64,000 nt of DNA from Leeuwenhoekiella parthenopeia (GCF_020782115.1 NZ_JAJGMW010000024.1:1-64000), one strand, 5' to 3'; counted from the first letter of the stretch, positions 7,976 to 19,294 are shown. Notes: a model not told the origin generated them from the letters alone. Numbers and translations are program-made.

Positions 7976-8692
7976 TTATTTTTTTGTCCCTATAACCTGA
8001 CCTCTGTAACGCAGATCTACGGTTTTATACTTCTCGAGACTGTTATCTTTGATGGCTTTCTGGTAAAAAGCCTTATAATTGGCAAACTTAGACTGCAAGC
8101 CGCTAACCTTTCCCAAATTGATCTTATAGTCTAGCACGCGAGGTGTTAAAATATAGTCTCCACGGGCATCTCTGGTAATCCCAACTACCTGCTTGTTGAG
8201 CAGTGCGTCGTTATGCAAAAAGCTTAATAACGGATACACTTCTTCAATCTGTTTGCGATCCAGACCAGAAATGAGCGGTACGCGGGCAGCATAATTAGAA
8301 GACAAAGGCATCGCTGCCCCGGTTTCATCTATGTAATACGGTTCCTGAGCCTGCACACGCGCAAGGGGCTTTCGCTGTTTTACAGTAGCTCCTACCACAC
8401 CATCAAGGGTGAGGTAAACATCTGCATCAGAAATCATTGCGTGCGCGTCGAGTTTCTGCTCTAAGTTTCTCAAATCTAGAATTTCTTTAGCCTGTCCCTC
8501 AAGGGGTTTCTCATTTTGTATCAACAATTTATCAACCGTTTCTTCGGTGATAAACAGGTTTGCTCCCGTTTCAAAATGCACCTCTACACGCTCCACCTTA
8601 CGCGCGGCATTTCGCTTGTGCGAAAAAGCCACCAGAAACAGTGTTACAAACACCAAAACACCCATCCTTATGTAAAACCAATTGATCTTCAT
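7976..8692 (-). CDS. ftsQ: Cell division protein FtsQ
   Basis: Bitopic divisome protein that links FtsL/FtsB and recruits later division proteins. The 238 residues consist of a short cytoplasmic start, one transmembrane helix (about 7-24, IRMGVLVFVTLFLVAFSH), a POTRA-like region (about 35-105, with KVERVEVHFETGANLFITEETVD) and a periplasmic beta domain containing GDYILTPRVLDYKINLG. The sequence is divergent, as FtsQ usually is, so the call also relies on position: it overlaps murC by 4 bp (8689-8692) and lies 3 bp before ftsA. Confidence 0.92.
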   Translation of the reverse strand: MKINWFYIRMGVLVFVTLFLVAFSHKRNAARKVERVEVHFETGANLFITEETVDKLLIQNEKPLEGQAKEILDLRNLEQKLDAHAMISDADVYLTLDGVVGATVKQRKPLARVQAQEPYYIDETGAAMPLSSNYAARVPLISGLDRKQIEEVYPLLSFLHNDALLNKQVVGITRDARGDYILTPRVLDYKINLGKVSGLQSKFANYKAFYQKAIKDNSLEKYKTVDLRYRGQVIGTKK

Positions 8693-10038
8693 AAGCTTAG
8701 ACTTTTAGTAAGTTTTAAAATTTCTTCACCTATATCACCGGCACCCATCATCACTTTTACCGAAGCCTTTGAAGCTTCCAGTTTTTCCCGAAGCTCCTGT
8801 TTTGCAACCAACTCCTTACGCGGAGTGGTAATCAAATCCAGTAATTTTTGAGAATTCACCCCATCAATAGGTTCTTCCCGTGCCGGATAAATATCGAGTA
8901 ACAAGAGCTCGTCAAACTGCGACAAACTGGCTGCGAAATCTTCCATAAAATCGCGGGTTCGGCTGTACAGATGCGGCTGAAAAACAGCGAGCACCCGTTT
9001 GTCTGGATACATCTCGCGTACCGCGCTGTGCACGGCATCTATTTCTGTAGGATGGTGCGCATAGTCGTCTATGAGCACTTCGGTCTCTGTTTTAATTCTA
9101 TAGGTAAATCTGCGGTTAACCCCTTTAAAGGCGAATAGTGCTTTGGCGAGCTTGTCGGCAGGGCAGCCGTATCGTAAAGCCATCGCCAAAGCGGTTATCG
9201 CATTAGACAAATTATGTCTACCAGGCAGGTTAAGCACTAAGTCTTCAATAAGGCCAGCGGGATGTTTTAAATCAAACTGGTAAGCCCCGTTTTCTATTCT
9301 AATTTTTAAAGCGGTATAAGCTGAATCATCTTCAACACCTACCGTTATTCCGTCTAATGGGAGTCCGTTTTTGACAAACAACACGCCGTCTTCTTTCACC
9401 TGCGCGGCAAAATCGCGGAAACTTTGCTGTAAGCTTTCAGCATCCCCGTAAATATCCAGATGATCTGCATCCATCGAGGTGATGGCTGCGATATTGGGAT
9501 ACAACTGCATAAACGAGCGGTCAAACTCATCAGCCTCGACCACCACGATATCTTCACCCTGCTGAATGAGGTTGCTCTGGTAATTTTCGGCTATGCCTCC
9601 TAAAAATGCAGTAACCGGCAAATCACAGGCAGCCATAAGATGCCCCAGCATCGCACTGGTTGTGGTTTTACCGTGAGTCCCTGCGACAGCCAGACAAAAC
9701 TTTTCGCGGGTTAAAAAGCCTAATACCGCTGCGCGTTTCTGAATATCAAATCCTTGTTGTACAAAATACTTATAGCCTTTATGCGCTTTAGGAACCGCAG
9801 GCGTATAAACCACCAGCGTGGTTTCTTTATCTTTAAATGCCGAAGGAATTGCTTCCTCTGAATCTTCAAACGAAATGGCAATACCCAATGCTTCCAAAGC
9901 ATCTGTAATGCCCGAAGGGGTCTTGTCATACCCCGCAACAGCTTTACCGGCCGCCTTAAAATAGCGTGCCAGCGCACTCATCCCAATTCCGCCAATGCCG
10001 ATGAAATAAAAGTGTGATATGTTATCGAGGTTCTTCAA
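8689..10038 (-). CDS. murC: UDP-N-acetylmuramate--L-alanine ligase MurC
   Basis: Cytoplasmic ATP-dependent ligase that adds L-Ala to UDP-MurNAc, the first step of the stem peptide. The 449-residue protein has the N-terminal Rossmann motif FIGIGGIGMSALA (12-24), the Mur ligase P-loop GTHGKTTTSA (120-129), EADEFDRSF in the central domain and YAHHPTEID in the C-terminal domain. It lies 8 bp after murG and overlaps ftsQ by 4 bp, so translation of the three is probably coupled. Confidence 0.97.
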   Translation of the reverse strand: MKNLDNISHFYFIGIGGIGMSALARYFKAAGKAVAGYDKTPSGITDALEALGIAISFEDSEEAIPSAFKDKETTLVVYTPAVPKAHKGYKYFVQQGFDIQKRAAVLGFLTREKFCLAVAGTHGKTTTSAMLGHLMAACDLPVTAFLGGIAENYQSNLIQQGEDIVVVEADEFDRSFMQLYPNIAAITSMDADHLDIYGDAESLQQSFRDFAAQVKEDGVLFVKNGLPLDGITVGVEDDSAYTALKIRIENGAYQFDLKHPAGLIEDLVLNLPGRHNLSNAITALAMALRYGCPADKLAKALFAFKGVNRRFTYRIKTETEVLIDDYAHHPTEIDAVHSAVREMYPDKRVLAVFQPHLYSRTRDFMEDFAASLSQFDELLLLDIYPAREEPIDGVNSQKLLDLITTPRKELVAKQELREKLEASKASVKVMMGAGDIGEEILKLTKSLSL

Positions 10039-10046
10039 TTCGTTCT

Positions 10047-11159
10047 CTATTCCAGGTCTTGTTTACTCAGTTTCAGCAGGCTTTCTACTTCACGTACAAT
10101 ACGCTGTGTTGCCAGTGGCAAAGCCAACTTTTTAATATTTGCACCCAATTCATTTTGACGGTTTTGGTCGTCAATCAGTTTTTTAAACTCCGGTTCAAAA
10201 TGCGTTTCGAGTTCACCTTCCCTGAGCAATACCGCTGCATTTTTGGCAACTATGGCTTCTGCATTTTTAGTCTGATGATCTTCGGCCACATTGGGTGACG
10301 GGATAAAAATCACCGGCTTACCTACCAGCGCCAATTCAGAAACCGAACCCGCGCCAGCCCTGCTGATGATTACATCTGCCGCCGCATAGGCCAGATTCAT
10401 CGTATCTATAAACGCCAGCACCTGAACGTGCTCTTTAGCATTATGCACCTTATATTCCTCATAATACAACTGCCCGCATTGCCAGATTACCTGCAAGTCC
10501 TGATCGAGAATAAATTGCAATTCACGATCGATTAAGCGATTTATAGCTCTTGCGCCCAGACTTCCACCCAGAATAAGCAAGGTTTTTTTATTGGGATCCA
10601 GATTGAATTTTGCAAGTCCTGCCTCGCGATTTTCTTCGGTTTTTAGCAAATCGAGACGTACCGGATTGCCGGTCTTTACGATTTTCTCTTCCGGAAAAAA
10701 CTGCTGCATGCCATCATAGGCCACGCAGATTTTCTGCACTTTTTTAGACAAAAGTTTATTCGTAATCCCTGCAAAACTATTCTGCTCCTGAATCAGGGCC
10801 GGCACGTGATAACGGGTCGCCATTTCCAGCAAAGGTCCGCTGGCAAAACCGCCAGTACCTATCACCACATCAGGCTTAAATTTTTTAATGATACGCGCCG
10901 ATTTAAACAGGCTGCTGATCAACTTAAACGGAAACATCAGATTTGACCAGGTAAGCTTCCGCTGAATTCCTGCAATCCACAAACCTTTGATTTTATAACC
11001 GGCCTGAGGTACTTTTTGCATCTCCATACGATCCTGCGAACCCACAAAAAGGAATTCCGCCTGCGGATACTTTGCTTTTAAAGCATCTGCAATCGCAATC
11101 GCCGGGTAAATATGTCCCCCGGTTCCGCCGCCAGATAATATGAATTTATGAGTCTTCAA
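10047..11159 (-). CDS. murG: UDP-GlcNAc:lipid I GlcNAc transferase MurG
   Basis: Peripheral inner-membrane glycosyltransferase that converts lipid I to lipid II. The 370 residues carry [14 protein letters not shown] at 10-23 (acceptor-side glycine loop), [11 protein letters not shown] near 100, [11 protein letters not shown] in the donor domain and the UDP-GlcNAc pocket [13 protein letters not shown] near 265. The start matches the family, with the glycine loop about 10 residues in. A 250-bp repeat-rich stretch separates it from ftsW, an unusually wide gap for this cluster. Confidence 0.97.
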   Translation of the reverse strand: MKTHKFILSGGGTGGHIYPAIAIADALKAKYPQAEFLFVGSQDRMEMQKVPQAGYKIKGLWIAGIQRKLTWSNLMFPFKLISSLFKSARIIKKFKPDVVIGTGGFASGPLLEMATRYHVPALIQEQNSFAGITNKLLSKKVQKICVAYDGMQQFFPEEKIVKTGNPVRLDLLKTEENREAGLAKFNLDPNKKTLLILGGSLGARAINRLIDRELQFILDQDLQVIWQCGQLYYEEYKVHNAKEHVQVLAFIDTMNLAYAAADVIISRAGAGSVSELALVGKPVIFIPSPNVAEDHQTKNAEAIVAKNAAVLLREGELETHFEPEFKKLIDDQNRQNELGANIKKLALPLATQRIVREVESLLKLSKQDLE

Positions 11160-11171
11160 TTCGTTGTTTTG

Positions 11172-11409
<238 letters not shown>

Positions 11410-11410
<1 letters not shown>

Positions 11411-12612
11411 TAAATCGTTTCGCTCAAAATATCAAGCGGATTCATTTCTTCTTCCTCTTTTATTCTGGCTTCTTCACGTTTCACACTGATACTCAACACC
11501 ACACCGATCGCCAGACAGGTCATCCAGATCGAGGTTCCTCCACTACTTACGAGCGGCAGGGTTTGTCCCGTCACCGGAAACAATTCTACCGCCACCGCCA
11601 TATTGATCAGCGCCTGAAAAACAATTGGCAGACCTACGCCAATTGCAGCCAGTTTGCCAAAAACCGTCGTGGCTTTGTTGGCTATCACCAGAATGCGAAA
11701 CAGCAATAACAAATACATCAACAGAAGCGTAAGTCCACCAATAAGACCAAATTCTTCCACCACAATCGCATAGATAAAATCTGATGAGGACTGAGGCAAA
11801 AAGTTTTTCTGCACGCTCTTACCAGGCCCAACGCCAACGAGTCCACCTGTGGCTATGGCAATTTTTGCACGTTCGATCTGATAATCGCCTTCCCCGTCTT
11901 CTTCCCCGGTGAAATTTTCAATACGACTCATCCAGGTATCTACCCGGTTGGGAAATACCCCTGGAAATGCCTTCGCACTGAGGATAAATAACGTAAGTGT
12001 GAGCAGCCCTGCTGCCACGATGATTCCAATATACTTTAAGGGATACCCCCCCATAAACACCAGAGTCAGTACCATTACGAAAATGATCGCGGCTGTTGAA
12101 AAGTTGGCCGGTAAAATCAGGCCTAAAACCACAGCAACCGGCACCCAAAGCGGTAAAATGCTTTCTTTAAACGTGATGGTTTTGTCCTTAATACGCGACA
12201 GGTAACGGGCAATATAAATCATCAGCACCACCGAAGCCAAAGTAGAAGTCTGAAACGTAATGCCTACAAACGGGATCTTAATCCATCTACTGGCATTGGC
12301 CCCGTCAATAGTTGTACCCTGAACCAGAGTGATCAACAACAACACCAAAACAATGGGAATACCAATTATAGAAAGACCTTTGAAATAATTAGAAGGCACT
12401 TTATGCACCCCATAAATAATGGCAAAGCCCAATACCAAATGCATAAAATGCTTAACCAAAAACGGAAAAGTATCACCATTCCCGTAAAGGTAAGCCAGGT
12501 TACTGCTCGCACTAAACACCGGTAAAAAGGAAAACAAAGCCAAAAAGGCGGTTATCGCCCAGATCGCCCGATCTCCTTTTAGGGTTGAAAATATGTTTTT
12601 AGTACTGCTCAC
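11410..12612 (-). CDS. ftsW: Lipid II polymerase / division protein FtsW
   Basis: SEDS-family integral membrane glycosyltransferase that polymerises lipid II at the septum together with FtsI. The 400 residues contain about ten hydrophobic segments, family signatures such as DGANASRWI near 105-113 and the C-terminal PVTGQTLPLVSSGGTS near 340-355, and the loop NRVDTWMSRIENF. The position between murD and murG fits FtsW rather than RodA. The gene is framed on both sides by near-identical repeat blocks. The stop codon shares its last bases with a TATTTCG array. Confidence 0.96.
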
Positions 12613-12617
12613 GGTTT

Positions 12618-12789
<172 letters not shown>

Positions 12790-12791
12790 TT

Positions 12792-14123
12792 TTAAAGATT
12801 CCTAACGGCATCTTTAAACTGACGGCCGCGGTCTTCGTAGTTTTCAAAAAGGTCGAAACTTGCACAGGCAGGTGATAACAATACAGCATCTCCTTTTTCG
12901 CTGAGCTTATACGCGATTTTTACCGCTTCAGACATAAACTGGGTTTCCACAATAGTTTCAACCATATTTCCAAAAGCCTGCAACAGCTTACTGTTATCCT
13001 TCCCAAGGCAAATGATCGCCTTTACTTTTTCATTAACTAACGGAAACAAATCTTTGTAATCATTGCCTTTATCAACACCTCCTACAATCCATACTGTAGG
13101 GGAACTCATACTATCCAAAGCATAAAAAGTAGCATTGACGTTAGTGGCTTTAGAATCGTTGATGTACGATACATGATTTATTTTAAGCACGTGCTCCAGG
13201 CGGTGTTCTGCACCCTGAAATCCTTCTAAAGACTCCCGGATGGTCGCTTTACGTATGCTTAAAAGTTTTGCCGCAGTAGCTGCTGCCATTACGTTTTTGG
13301 TGTTGTGCTGGCCTTTGATCGCCATTGATTTTGTTGACATCGTCATGCTTGTATCGTCAGTTATAATTGTTATTTCGTCCTGAGCATAAAATGCTCCCTG
13401 TTTTACTGTTGTTGAAATTGAAAAAGGCATCAACCTGGCCTTTACCGGATGCTGCTCGAGCCAATCTGTGACTACCGGATCGTCTGCATCGTAAATGAGG
13501 TAATCGTTCTCCGTTTGATTTTCCGCTATGCGGAATTTTGAGCGGATGTAATTCTCAAACTTATATTCATATCTATCCAAATGATCTGGAGTGATGTTGG
13601 TCAGAATCGCGATATGCGGCGCAAAATCTACAATCCCGTCCAGCTGAAAACTACTGATCTCCAAAGCGTAATAATCCTGATCATCAAACGCTACCCAGCG
13701 TGCAAAGCTGTCTCCAATGTTGCCCGCCGCGACACTTTTAAACCCGGCCTGTTTGAGAATCTGAGCCATCATCAGGGTCGTGGTAGTTTTACCATTGCTT
13801 CCGGTGATGCCTATTAATGTGGCATTGGTATATCTGGAGGCGAACTCAATCTCTGATATAACCGGTATTCCTGCTGCAACCAACTTCTGAACTAGTGGTG
13901 CTTTATCGGGAATTCCCGGACTCTTCATCACCAGGTCTGCGTTCAGGATTTTGGCTTCGGTATGACCGCCATCTTCCCATTCAATCTCATAATTTTTAAG
14001 AACGTCCCGGTATTTGGTTTTGATCGTTCCGAAATCGGAAACAAAAACCGCATACCCCTGCTTTTTACCCAAAATCGCGGTTCCCACTCCGCTTTCTCCA
14101 CCACCCAGTATTACTAGTCTCAT
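12792..14123 (-). CDS. murD: UDP-MurNAc-L-Ala--D-glutamate ligase MurD
   Basis: Cytoplasmic Mur ligase adding D-Glu to UDP-MurNAc-L-Ala. The 443 residues include the N-terminal Rossmann-like LGGGESGVG (6-14), the P-loop GSNGKTTTT (108-116), NITPDHLDRY near 190, and INDSKATN and VGGVDKGND near 300-340 in the C-terminal domain. It lies between mraY (126-bp gap upstream) and ftsW, the usual dcw position. Those 126 bp hold low-complexity sequence that loosely recalls the nearby heptamer blocks, but no clear site. Confidence 0.97.
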   Translation of the reverse strand: MRLVILGGGESGVGTAILGKKQGYAVFVSDFGTIKTKYRDVLKNYEIEWEDGGHTEAKILNADLVMKSPGIPDKAPLVQKLVAAGIPVISEIEFASRYTNATLIGITGSNGKTTTTLMMAQILKQAGFKSVAAGNIGDSFARWVAFDDQDYYALEISSFQLDGIVDFAPHIAILTNITPDHLDRYEYKFENYIRSKFRIAENQTENDYLIYDADDPVVTDWLEQHPVKARLMPFSISTTVKQGAFYAQDEITIITDDTSMTMSTKSMAIKGQHNTKNVMAAATAAKLLSIRKATIRESLEGFQGAEHRLEHVLKINHVSYINDSKATNVNATFYALDSMSSPTVWIVGGVDKGNDYKDLFPLVNEKVKAIICLGKDNSKLLQAFGNMVETIVETQFMSEAVKIAYKLSEKGDAVLLSPACASFDLFENYEDRGRQFKDAVRNL

Positions 14124-14249
14124 AAGAAATACGAAGTTTGAAGTATGAGGTAAGAAGTGAATGGTAAGAGGTTTTGAAGCTCTTTACACCCACATCCATC
14201 TTTAAATATTTTATTACCCCCTTTAACCATTAACTTTTAATTTTAAACA

Positions 14250-15479
14250 TCAGCGCACTTTAAGCGTTACAATAGTGATAATCGCCAGTAAAATGCCGAT
14301 AATCCAAAACCGGGTCACGATTTTACTTTCGTGAATTCCCTTTTTCTGGTAATGATGGTGTAGCGGTGACATCAGGAAGATTCGCCGCCCTTCACCCGTT
14401 TTGCTTTTGGTATATTTAAACCAACTTACCTGCAGCATCACAGACAGGGTTTCCATAAAAAAGATTCCACATAAAATGGGAATGAGTAATTCTTTCCGAA
14501 TGGCAATCGCGATTACCGCGATGATTCCACCAATAGTCAAACTACCGGTATCACCCATAAAGACCTGTGCGGGATAGGTATTGTACCACAGAAACCCAAT
14601 TAGCGCTCCCACAAAAGCAGTGATAAATATTACCATCTCGCCCGAATTAGGGATATACATCACATCGAGGTAATCACTGAAAATGATGTTACCCGAAACC
14701 CAGGCAAATATGCCCAGTGTTAATACGATTATTGCCGAGGAACCTGCCGCAAGACCGTCAATCCCATCCGTTAGATTAGCCCCGTTTGATACCGCGGTTA
14801 CGATAAAAATCACAATGGGTATAAAGAGCAACCACGCATATTTCACATAATCATCACCCAACCAGCTTACCAAAATGCTGTAGTCGATCTCGTTATCTTT
14901 CACAAACGGAATGGTGGTCGTTAAGGCCTTTTCTTCCTGTGCTATCTCGCGTTCCTGTGTTTCAACGGCTTCAGTAAGGGTATCTGATCCCGTATTTTCT
15001 TCCTTAACGGTTATCCCGGGATGGAAAAACATCGTTGCCCCCACAATGATCCCCAGTCCTACCTGACCGAAAATCTTAAATTTTCCCTGTAAACCCTCTT
15101 TATTCTTTTTTCTGATTTTCAGGAAATCATCCATAAAACCTATAGCTCCCATCCACAGCGTCGTGATGATAAGCAGGATGACATATATATTTTCAAGTTT
15201 TGCCAACAGAAAAACCGGAACCAAAGTCGCCAGAATAATAATCACTCCACCCATTGTAGGTGTACCAGCCTTCTCCACCTGACCTTCAAGACCCAGATCA
15301 CGAATCGACTCACCCAGCTGTTTTTTCTGTAAATACAAAATGATACGCTTACCCCAAATGGTCGAAATCGCCAGAGACATAATGATCGCGACAGCTGCCC
15401 TGAAGGTGATAAAGCCAAAAAGACTCGCTCCCGGAAAGTTATATGCGCGCTCTAAATATTCAAATAGGTAATACAGCAT
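14250..15479 (-). CDS. mraY: Phospho-MurNAc-pentapeptide transferase MraY
   Basis: Integral membrane enzyme that forms lipid I from UDP-MurNAc-pentapeptide and undecaprenyl phosphate. The 409 residues hold about ten membrane segments and the family motifs: TMGGVIII near 74, FMDDFLKI near 114 (acidic pair), [10 protein letters not shown] near 235, and MGDTGSL and the MSPLHHHY histidine loop in the C-terminal half. An acidic loop of about 50 residues (around 155-200, with [17 protein letters not shown]) makes it longer than enterobacterial MraY (360); such insertions are common in Bacteroidota. It lies 32 bp downstream of murE. Confidence 0.97.
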   Translation of the reverse strand: MLYYLFEYLERAYNFPGASLFGFITFRAAVAIIMSLAISTIWGKRIILYLQKKQLGESIRDLGLEGQVEKAGTPTMGGVIIILATLVPVFLLAKLENIYVILLIITTLWMGAIGFMDDFLKIRKKNKEGLQGKFKIFGQVGLGIIVGATMFFHPGITVKEENTGSDTLTEAVETQEREIAQEEKALTTTIPFVKDNEIDYSILVSWLGDDYVKYAWLLFIPIVIFIVTAVSNGANLTDGIDGLAAGSSAIIVLTLGIFAWVSGNIIFSDYLDVMYIPNSGEMVIFITAFVGALIGFLWYNTYPAQVFMGDTGSLTIGGIIAVIAIAIRKELLIPILCGIFFMETLSVMLQVSWFKYTKSKTGEGRRIFLMSPLHHHYQKKGIHESKIVTRFWIIGILLAIITIVTLKVR

Positions 15480-15511
15480 CTGGTTTTTATTGGTTACGTT
15501 TTGGTTTTAGG

Positions 15512-16975
15512 TTATTTATTCAGTTGGGTTAACAATTCACTTACTATCTTAAAATCATCAAAGTCTGTACGCACCCCATTAATTTCCTGATAGGTTTCGT
15601 GCCCTTTTCCGGCAATCAGGATGATGTCGTTTTCTTCGGCCATCTGGCAGGCAGTTTTGATCGCCTGTTTCCGTGAGGTGATAGACAGGGTTTTCTTATA
15701 ATCAACCGGTTCTACTCCTTTTTCGATCTCTTCAATAATCGCTTCGGGATTTTCGGTACGCGGGTTATCGCTGGTGAAAATGACCTGAGTACTTAAAGCT
15801 GCTGCAATTCTGCCCATTTTAGGACGCTTGGTGCGATCCCGATCTCCGCCACAGCCAACCACCGTAATGAGCTTTTCATTTTTGGTGCGGATATCATTGA
15901 TCGTCTCGAGTACATTTTTAAGTGCATCGGGCGTATGCGCATAATCAACTATAGCCGTGATTTTTTTGGGCGAAATCAAATACTGAAAGCGTCCGCTTAC
16001 GCTAGTAAGCTCAGACAAATACTGAAGCGCCTCAAGCTGGGTTAAGCCAAGTAACTCTGCCGCAGCATAAATTGCCAAAACATTATACGCGTTAAATGAG
16101 CCTATCAATTTTACCCAAACTTCCTGATCATTGATTTTAAGCAACAAGCCGCTAAGCTGATTTTCTAAAATCTGTGCGCGGTAATCTGCAAAGGACTTCA
16201 GCGCATAAGTGACTTTTTTAGCTTTGGTGTTTTGCAACATCACCTGCCCGTTGCGATCGTCTAGGTTTGAGAGGGCAAAGGCAGACTTTGGCAGGTTGTC
16301 AAAAAAAGATTTTTTCACGTCGCGATACTCGGCGAAACTTGCGTGATAATCCAGATGATCGTGCGTGAGATTGCTAAAAATTCCACCGGCGAACTGCAAA
16401 CCTTCAGAGCGCTTCTGGTGAATGCCGTGAGAGCTTACTTCCATAAAGCAATACTCCACACCGGCTTCGTTCATCTCGGCCAGATACTTATTTATCGTAA
16501 GGGAGTCTGGCGTGGTATGCGTTGCAGGATACTCGTGTTCGGCTACCAAAACTTTCACGGTTGAAAGCAAACCGGTTTTAAAACCAGCTTTGGTAAACAA
16601 TTGATAAAGCAGCGTTGCAATCGTGGTTTTACCGTTAGTCCCGGTTATACCTACAAGTTTTAAATTAGCCGAAGGATTCCCGTAGTAGTTGGAAGCCATA
16701 ATAGCCAATGCCTGAGCCGTATCTGAAGTTTGTACATAGGTCACCCCATTTACAAAATCATCCGGAAGCTCTTCGCAAATAACCGCAATCGCACCCTGAT
16801 CAACTGCCTTTTTGATAAAGGCATGACCATCGCTTTGGGTTCCGCGAAGCGCTACAAACACATCATTAAGCCCCACTTTACGGGAGTCAAAATGAATTGC
16901 ATTTACAGGCACCCCGGGATTACCGGTTACCGACTCTAAGGTTACTTTAAATAATATGTCTTTTAATACGATCAC
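15512..16975 (-). CDS. murE: UDP-MurNAc-tripeptide synthetase MurE (meso-diaminopimelate type)
   Basis: Mur ligase that adds the third amino acid of the stem peptide. The 487 residues contain the N-terminal substrate domain (FDSRKV), the P-loop GTNGKTT (112-118), the central SSHGIHQKR near 181-189 and the C-terminal DNPR at 403-406. DNPR marks enzymes that use meso-diaminopimelate, whereas lysine-adding enzymes carry another motif. This indicates an A1gamma peptidoglycan, as expected for Gram-negative Bacteroidota. The gene overlaps ftsI by 4 bp. No murF follows it. Confidence 0.97.
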   Translation of the reverse strand: MIVLKDILFKVTLESVTGNPGVPVNAIHFDSRKVGLNDVFVALRGTQSDGHAFIKKAVDQGAIAVICEELPDDFVNGVTYVQTSDTAQALAIMASNYYGNPSANLKLVGITGTNGKTTIATLLYQLFTKAGFKTGLLSTVKVLVAEHEYPATHTTPDSLTINKYLAEMNEAGVEYCFMEVSSHGIHQKRSEGLQFAGGIFSNLTHDHLDYHASFAEYRDVKKSFFDNLPKSAFALSNLDDRNGQVMLQNTKAKKVTYALKSFADYRAQILENQLSGLLLKINDQEVWVKLIGSFNAYNVLAIYAAAELLGLTQLEALQYLSELTSVSGRFQYLISPKKITAIVDYAHTPDALKNVLETINDIRTKNEKLITVVGCGGDRDRTKRPKMGRIAAALSTQVIFTSDNPRTENPEAIIEEIEKGVEPVDYKKTLSITSRKQAIKTACQMAEENDIILIAGKGHETYQEINGVRTDFDDFKIVSELLTQLNK

Positions 16976-18963
16976 GACAGTTCGAGAACTACTTTTTGAT
17001 TCTTAGCTATTTTTTTTCCAGCCTGCAGGGATTGGTTTTTAACCTTACCAATTCCGTTAAACTCCACTTTGAGACCCAGGTTTTCTAAAAGCGCCACGGC
17101 ATCCATAGCGGGCATACCTTTTACATTGGGCATGGTCACATCTGCTTTCTGCGCTTTTGTATAATAGGTTTCAAAATCCTTATCTACTCTGGGAACGTTT
17201 GCCGAAGCCAGTTGTACCTCATCTACCAAAGGTGTATCGCTGTAAATCTTTTGAGCGATCTTTCGGAAAACCGGCGCAGCAACCACATTACCGTAGTAGC
17301 CTAATTTCTTATTGGGTTTATGAATCACCACGATGCACGAATACTTCGGGTTTTCTGCCGGAAAGTAGCCTGCAAACGAACTGATGTACTTCCCTTCTTC
17401 TAACCAGTATTCGGTTTGACAGGTTCCGGTTTTACCGGCCATCGAAAATTCTTTGGAATAAATATTTTGTGCTGTACCGCGCTCCACCACGTGCAGCATC
17501 ATATCTTTTACTTTATCAATTGTGGTTTGTGAGCAAATCGCCGGATTGATCACTTCTTTTTCAAATTTCTCTACGGAAACATCCCACTTTTTAATCTCTT
17601 TGATAAACCTGGGTTTCACCATCTCTCCATCATTTGCAATGGCATTGTAAAAGGTCAAGGTTTGCAAGGGCGTAAGGGAAACTCCATATCCAAAAGCCAT
17701 CCACGGAAGAGTGGTACCGTACCAGTTCTTATCACCGGGATACGGGAAACGCGGGCTACCTTCTCCCTTGATTTCAAGTCCCAGTTTATCGTTAAGTCCC
17801 ATATTGTACAGCCGCTTTAAAAAGCGTTTGGGATCATCTTTATAATGCTCATTGATCATTTTGGCGAAAGCCGTATTGGACGAAAGCTCGAAAGCCCGGG
17901 CAGCCGAGATCTTACCGTAACCTCCCCAGTGCGAGTCATACACGGTGCGATTGTAAAACCGAACCCTTCCGTTTTCGGTATCTACCACGGTACTGCTGTC
18001 AATCACCCGATCTTCGAGGGCCGCTACCATAGCCATAAGCTTAAAGGTTGAGCCCGGCTCAGCCGACTCATAAACCGCATAGTTTCGATCCTCATAATAG
18101 TTTCCATCTTCGGTACGACCTAAATTGGAAATGGCTTTTACTTCTCCGGTTTTGGTTTCCATCACCACCACACAGCCATGATCGGCCTCAAATTTTTCCA
18201 GCGAAGCTAAAAGCGCATGATGCGCAATATCCTGAATATTGACATCGATGGTTGAAATCACGTCAAAACCATCCTGCGGCTCTACAATATTATCGTCACC
18301 CAAAGGTTTCCACTGGCCTTTGGCAATACGTTGTTTTAGCCTGCGGCCTTCCTTTCCGCGCAAATAGGGGCCGTAAGCTCCTTCAAGACCGGCCTCACTG
18401 TAACGCCCGTATTCGGTAAGACGGTCATAACCTATGGTTCGCTCTGCGATTTGATCAAGCGGATGCTCGCGTACGGTACGCTGTTCGGTGATAATACCAC
18501 CCTTGTAAGGCCCTTTATTGAAAAGGGGAAGTTTTTTAATCGCCAGATATTTAGAATACCCCAGATTGCGGGCCAGTAATAAATAGCGGTTTTTGTTTTG
18601 GCGTGCGCGACGCAGTTCGCTTACATAATGCGAAGCAGGCTTACCCAATTGCTCAGAAAGTCCCTGCGCAAGCGCCTGAACGTTTTCTTCAAAATCCTCT
18701 TCCTTAGGAGCCAGCGCATCAAAGCGAATGGTGTACTTGGGCACCGATGTAGCCAATAAACTCCCATCGCCGGCGTACAGATTACCGCGATTTGCAGGTA
18801 TGGTAAACATACGCTCGGTACGCGCCTCAGCAAGAGCCTTGTATTTATCCCCTTCAGCCAGCTGAATATTGCAAAGTTTAAACGCAACGAGCAGGGCGAA
18901 GAGAAACATACCTCCTGCCACTAAATACATCCGGTTCAATATGTTCTTTTCACTGGTTGCCAT
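16972..18963 (-). CDS. ftsI: Septal peptidoglycan transpeptidase FtsI (PBP3) with one PASTA domain
   Basis: Penicillin-binding transpeptidase that cross-links septal peptidoglycan. The 663 residues comprise one transmembrane helix (about 11-30), a dimerisation/pedestal domain, and the transpeptidase domain with STFK (305-308, nucleophile Ser305), SSN (361-363) and KTGT (511-514). A C-terminal PASTA domain spans about 606-663 (VTMPNVKGMPAMDAVALLE). A PASTA domain on FtsI is usual in Bacteroidota but absent from the E. coli protein. It lies 7 bp downstream of ftsL and overlaps murE by 4 bp. Confidence 0.97.
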   Translation of the reverse strand: MATSEKNILNRMYLVAGGMFLFALLVAFKLCNIQLAEGDKYKALAEARTERMFTIPANRGNLYAGDGSLLATSVPKYTIRFDALAPKEEDFEENVQALAQGLSEQLGKPASHYVSELRRARQNKNRYLLLARNLGYSKYLAIKKLPLFNKGPYKGGIITEQRTVREHPLDQIAERTIGYDRLTEYGRYSEAGLEGAYGPYLRGKEGRRLKQRIAKGQWKPLGDDNIVEPQDGFDVISTIDVNIQDIAHHALLASLEKFEADHGCVVVMETKTGEVKAISNLGRTEDGNYYEDRNYAVYESAEPGSTFKLMAMVAALEDRVIDSSTVVDTENGRVRFYNRTVYDSHWGGYGKISAARAFELSSNTAFAKMINEHYKDDPKRFLKRLYNMGLNDKLGLEIKGEGSPRFPYPGDKNWYGTTLPWMAFGYGVSLTPLQTLTFYNAIANDGEMVKPRFIKEIKKWDVSVEKFEKEVINPAICSQTTIDKVKDMMLHVVERGTAQNIYSKEFSMAGKTGTCQTEYWLEEGKYISSFAGYFPAENPKYSCIVVIHKPNKKLGYYGNVVAAPVFRKIAQKIYSDTPLVDEVQLASANVPRVDKDFETYYTKAQKADVTMPNVKGMPAMDAVALLENLGLKVEFNGIGKVKNQSLQAGKKIAKNQKVVLELS

Positions 18964-18970
18964 GCTGAAC

Positions 18971-19288
18971 TTACGGGGTTTCTACTACTTTTATTTTTTT
19001 GGGCGGCGTTAAAGAGGGCGCCAGACCCATATTTTCTACTTTTCGGGTGACGACACTTTCCATTTTAAGCCGGCGTGCCTCAAGCCGGGTATCTACAAAC
19101 TCGCTGTGTAATTCTTTAACCTCAGCATTAAGTTGTGCGATATAGTGCACTTTCTTATCTGCCCGGTGTGAACTGCCAATCATAATGATGGCCAAAAATG
19201 ACAGAAACAGGATCATGCGCCAGTTCTTCATAGCGTCATCGCTAAAAAGAAACTTACCTTTAAGTATGTTATAAATACCTTCTTTCAA
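18971..19288 (-). CDS. ftsL: FtsL-like cell division protein
   Basis: A small bitopic protein of 105 residues with one predicted membrane helix (about 24-41, WRMILFLSFLAIIMIGSS). A coiled-coil region rich in charged residues and Leu follows (about 48-90, AQLNAEVKELHSEFVDTRLE), and the tail is short and Pro/Lys-rich. It corresponds in size, topology and position (between rsmH and ftsI) to FtsL, the bitopic partner of FtsB and FtsQ that activates FtsWI. Sequence conservation is low, so the call rests mainly on topology and synteny. Confidence 0.88.
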   Translation of the reverse strand: MKEGIYNILKGKFLFSDDAMKNWRMILFLSFLAIIMIGSSHRADKKVHYIAQLNAEVKELHSEFVDTRLEARRLKMESVVTRKVENMGLAPSLTPPKKIKVVETP

Positions 19289-19294
19289 CTGCTG

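Noticed and set aside
7499-8134. A 211-residue plus-strand open frame
   Set aside because: It is antisense to ftsA and ftsQ, which are both certain; no motif supports it.
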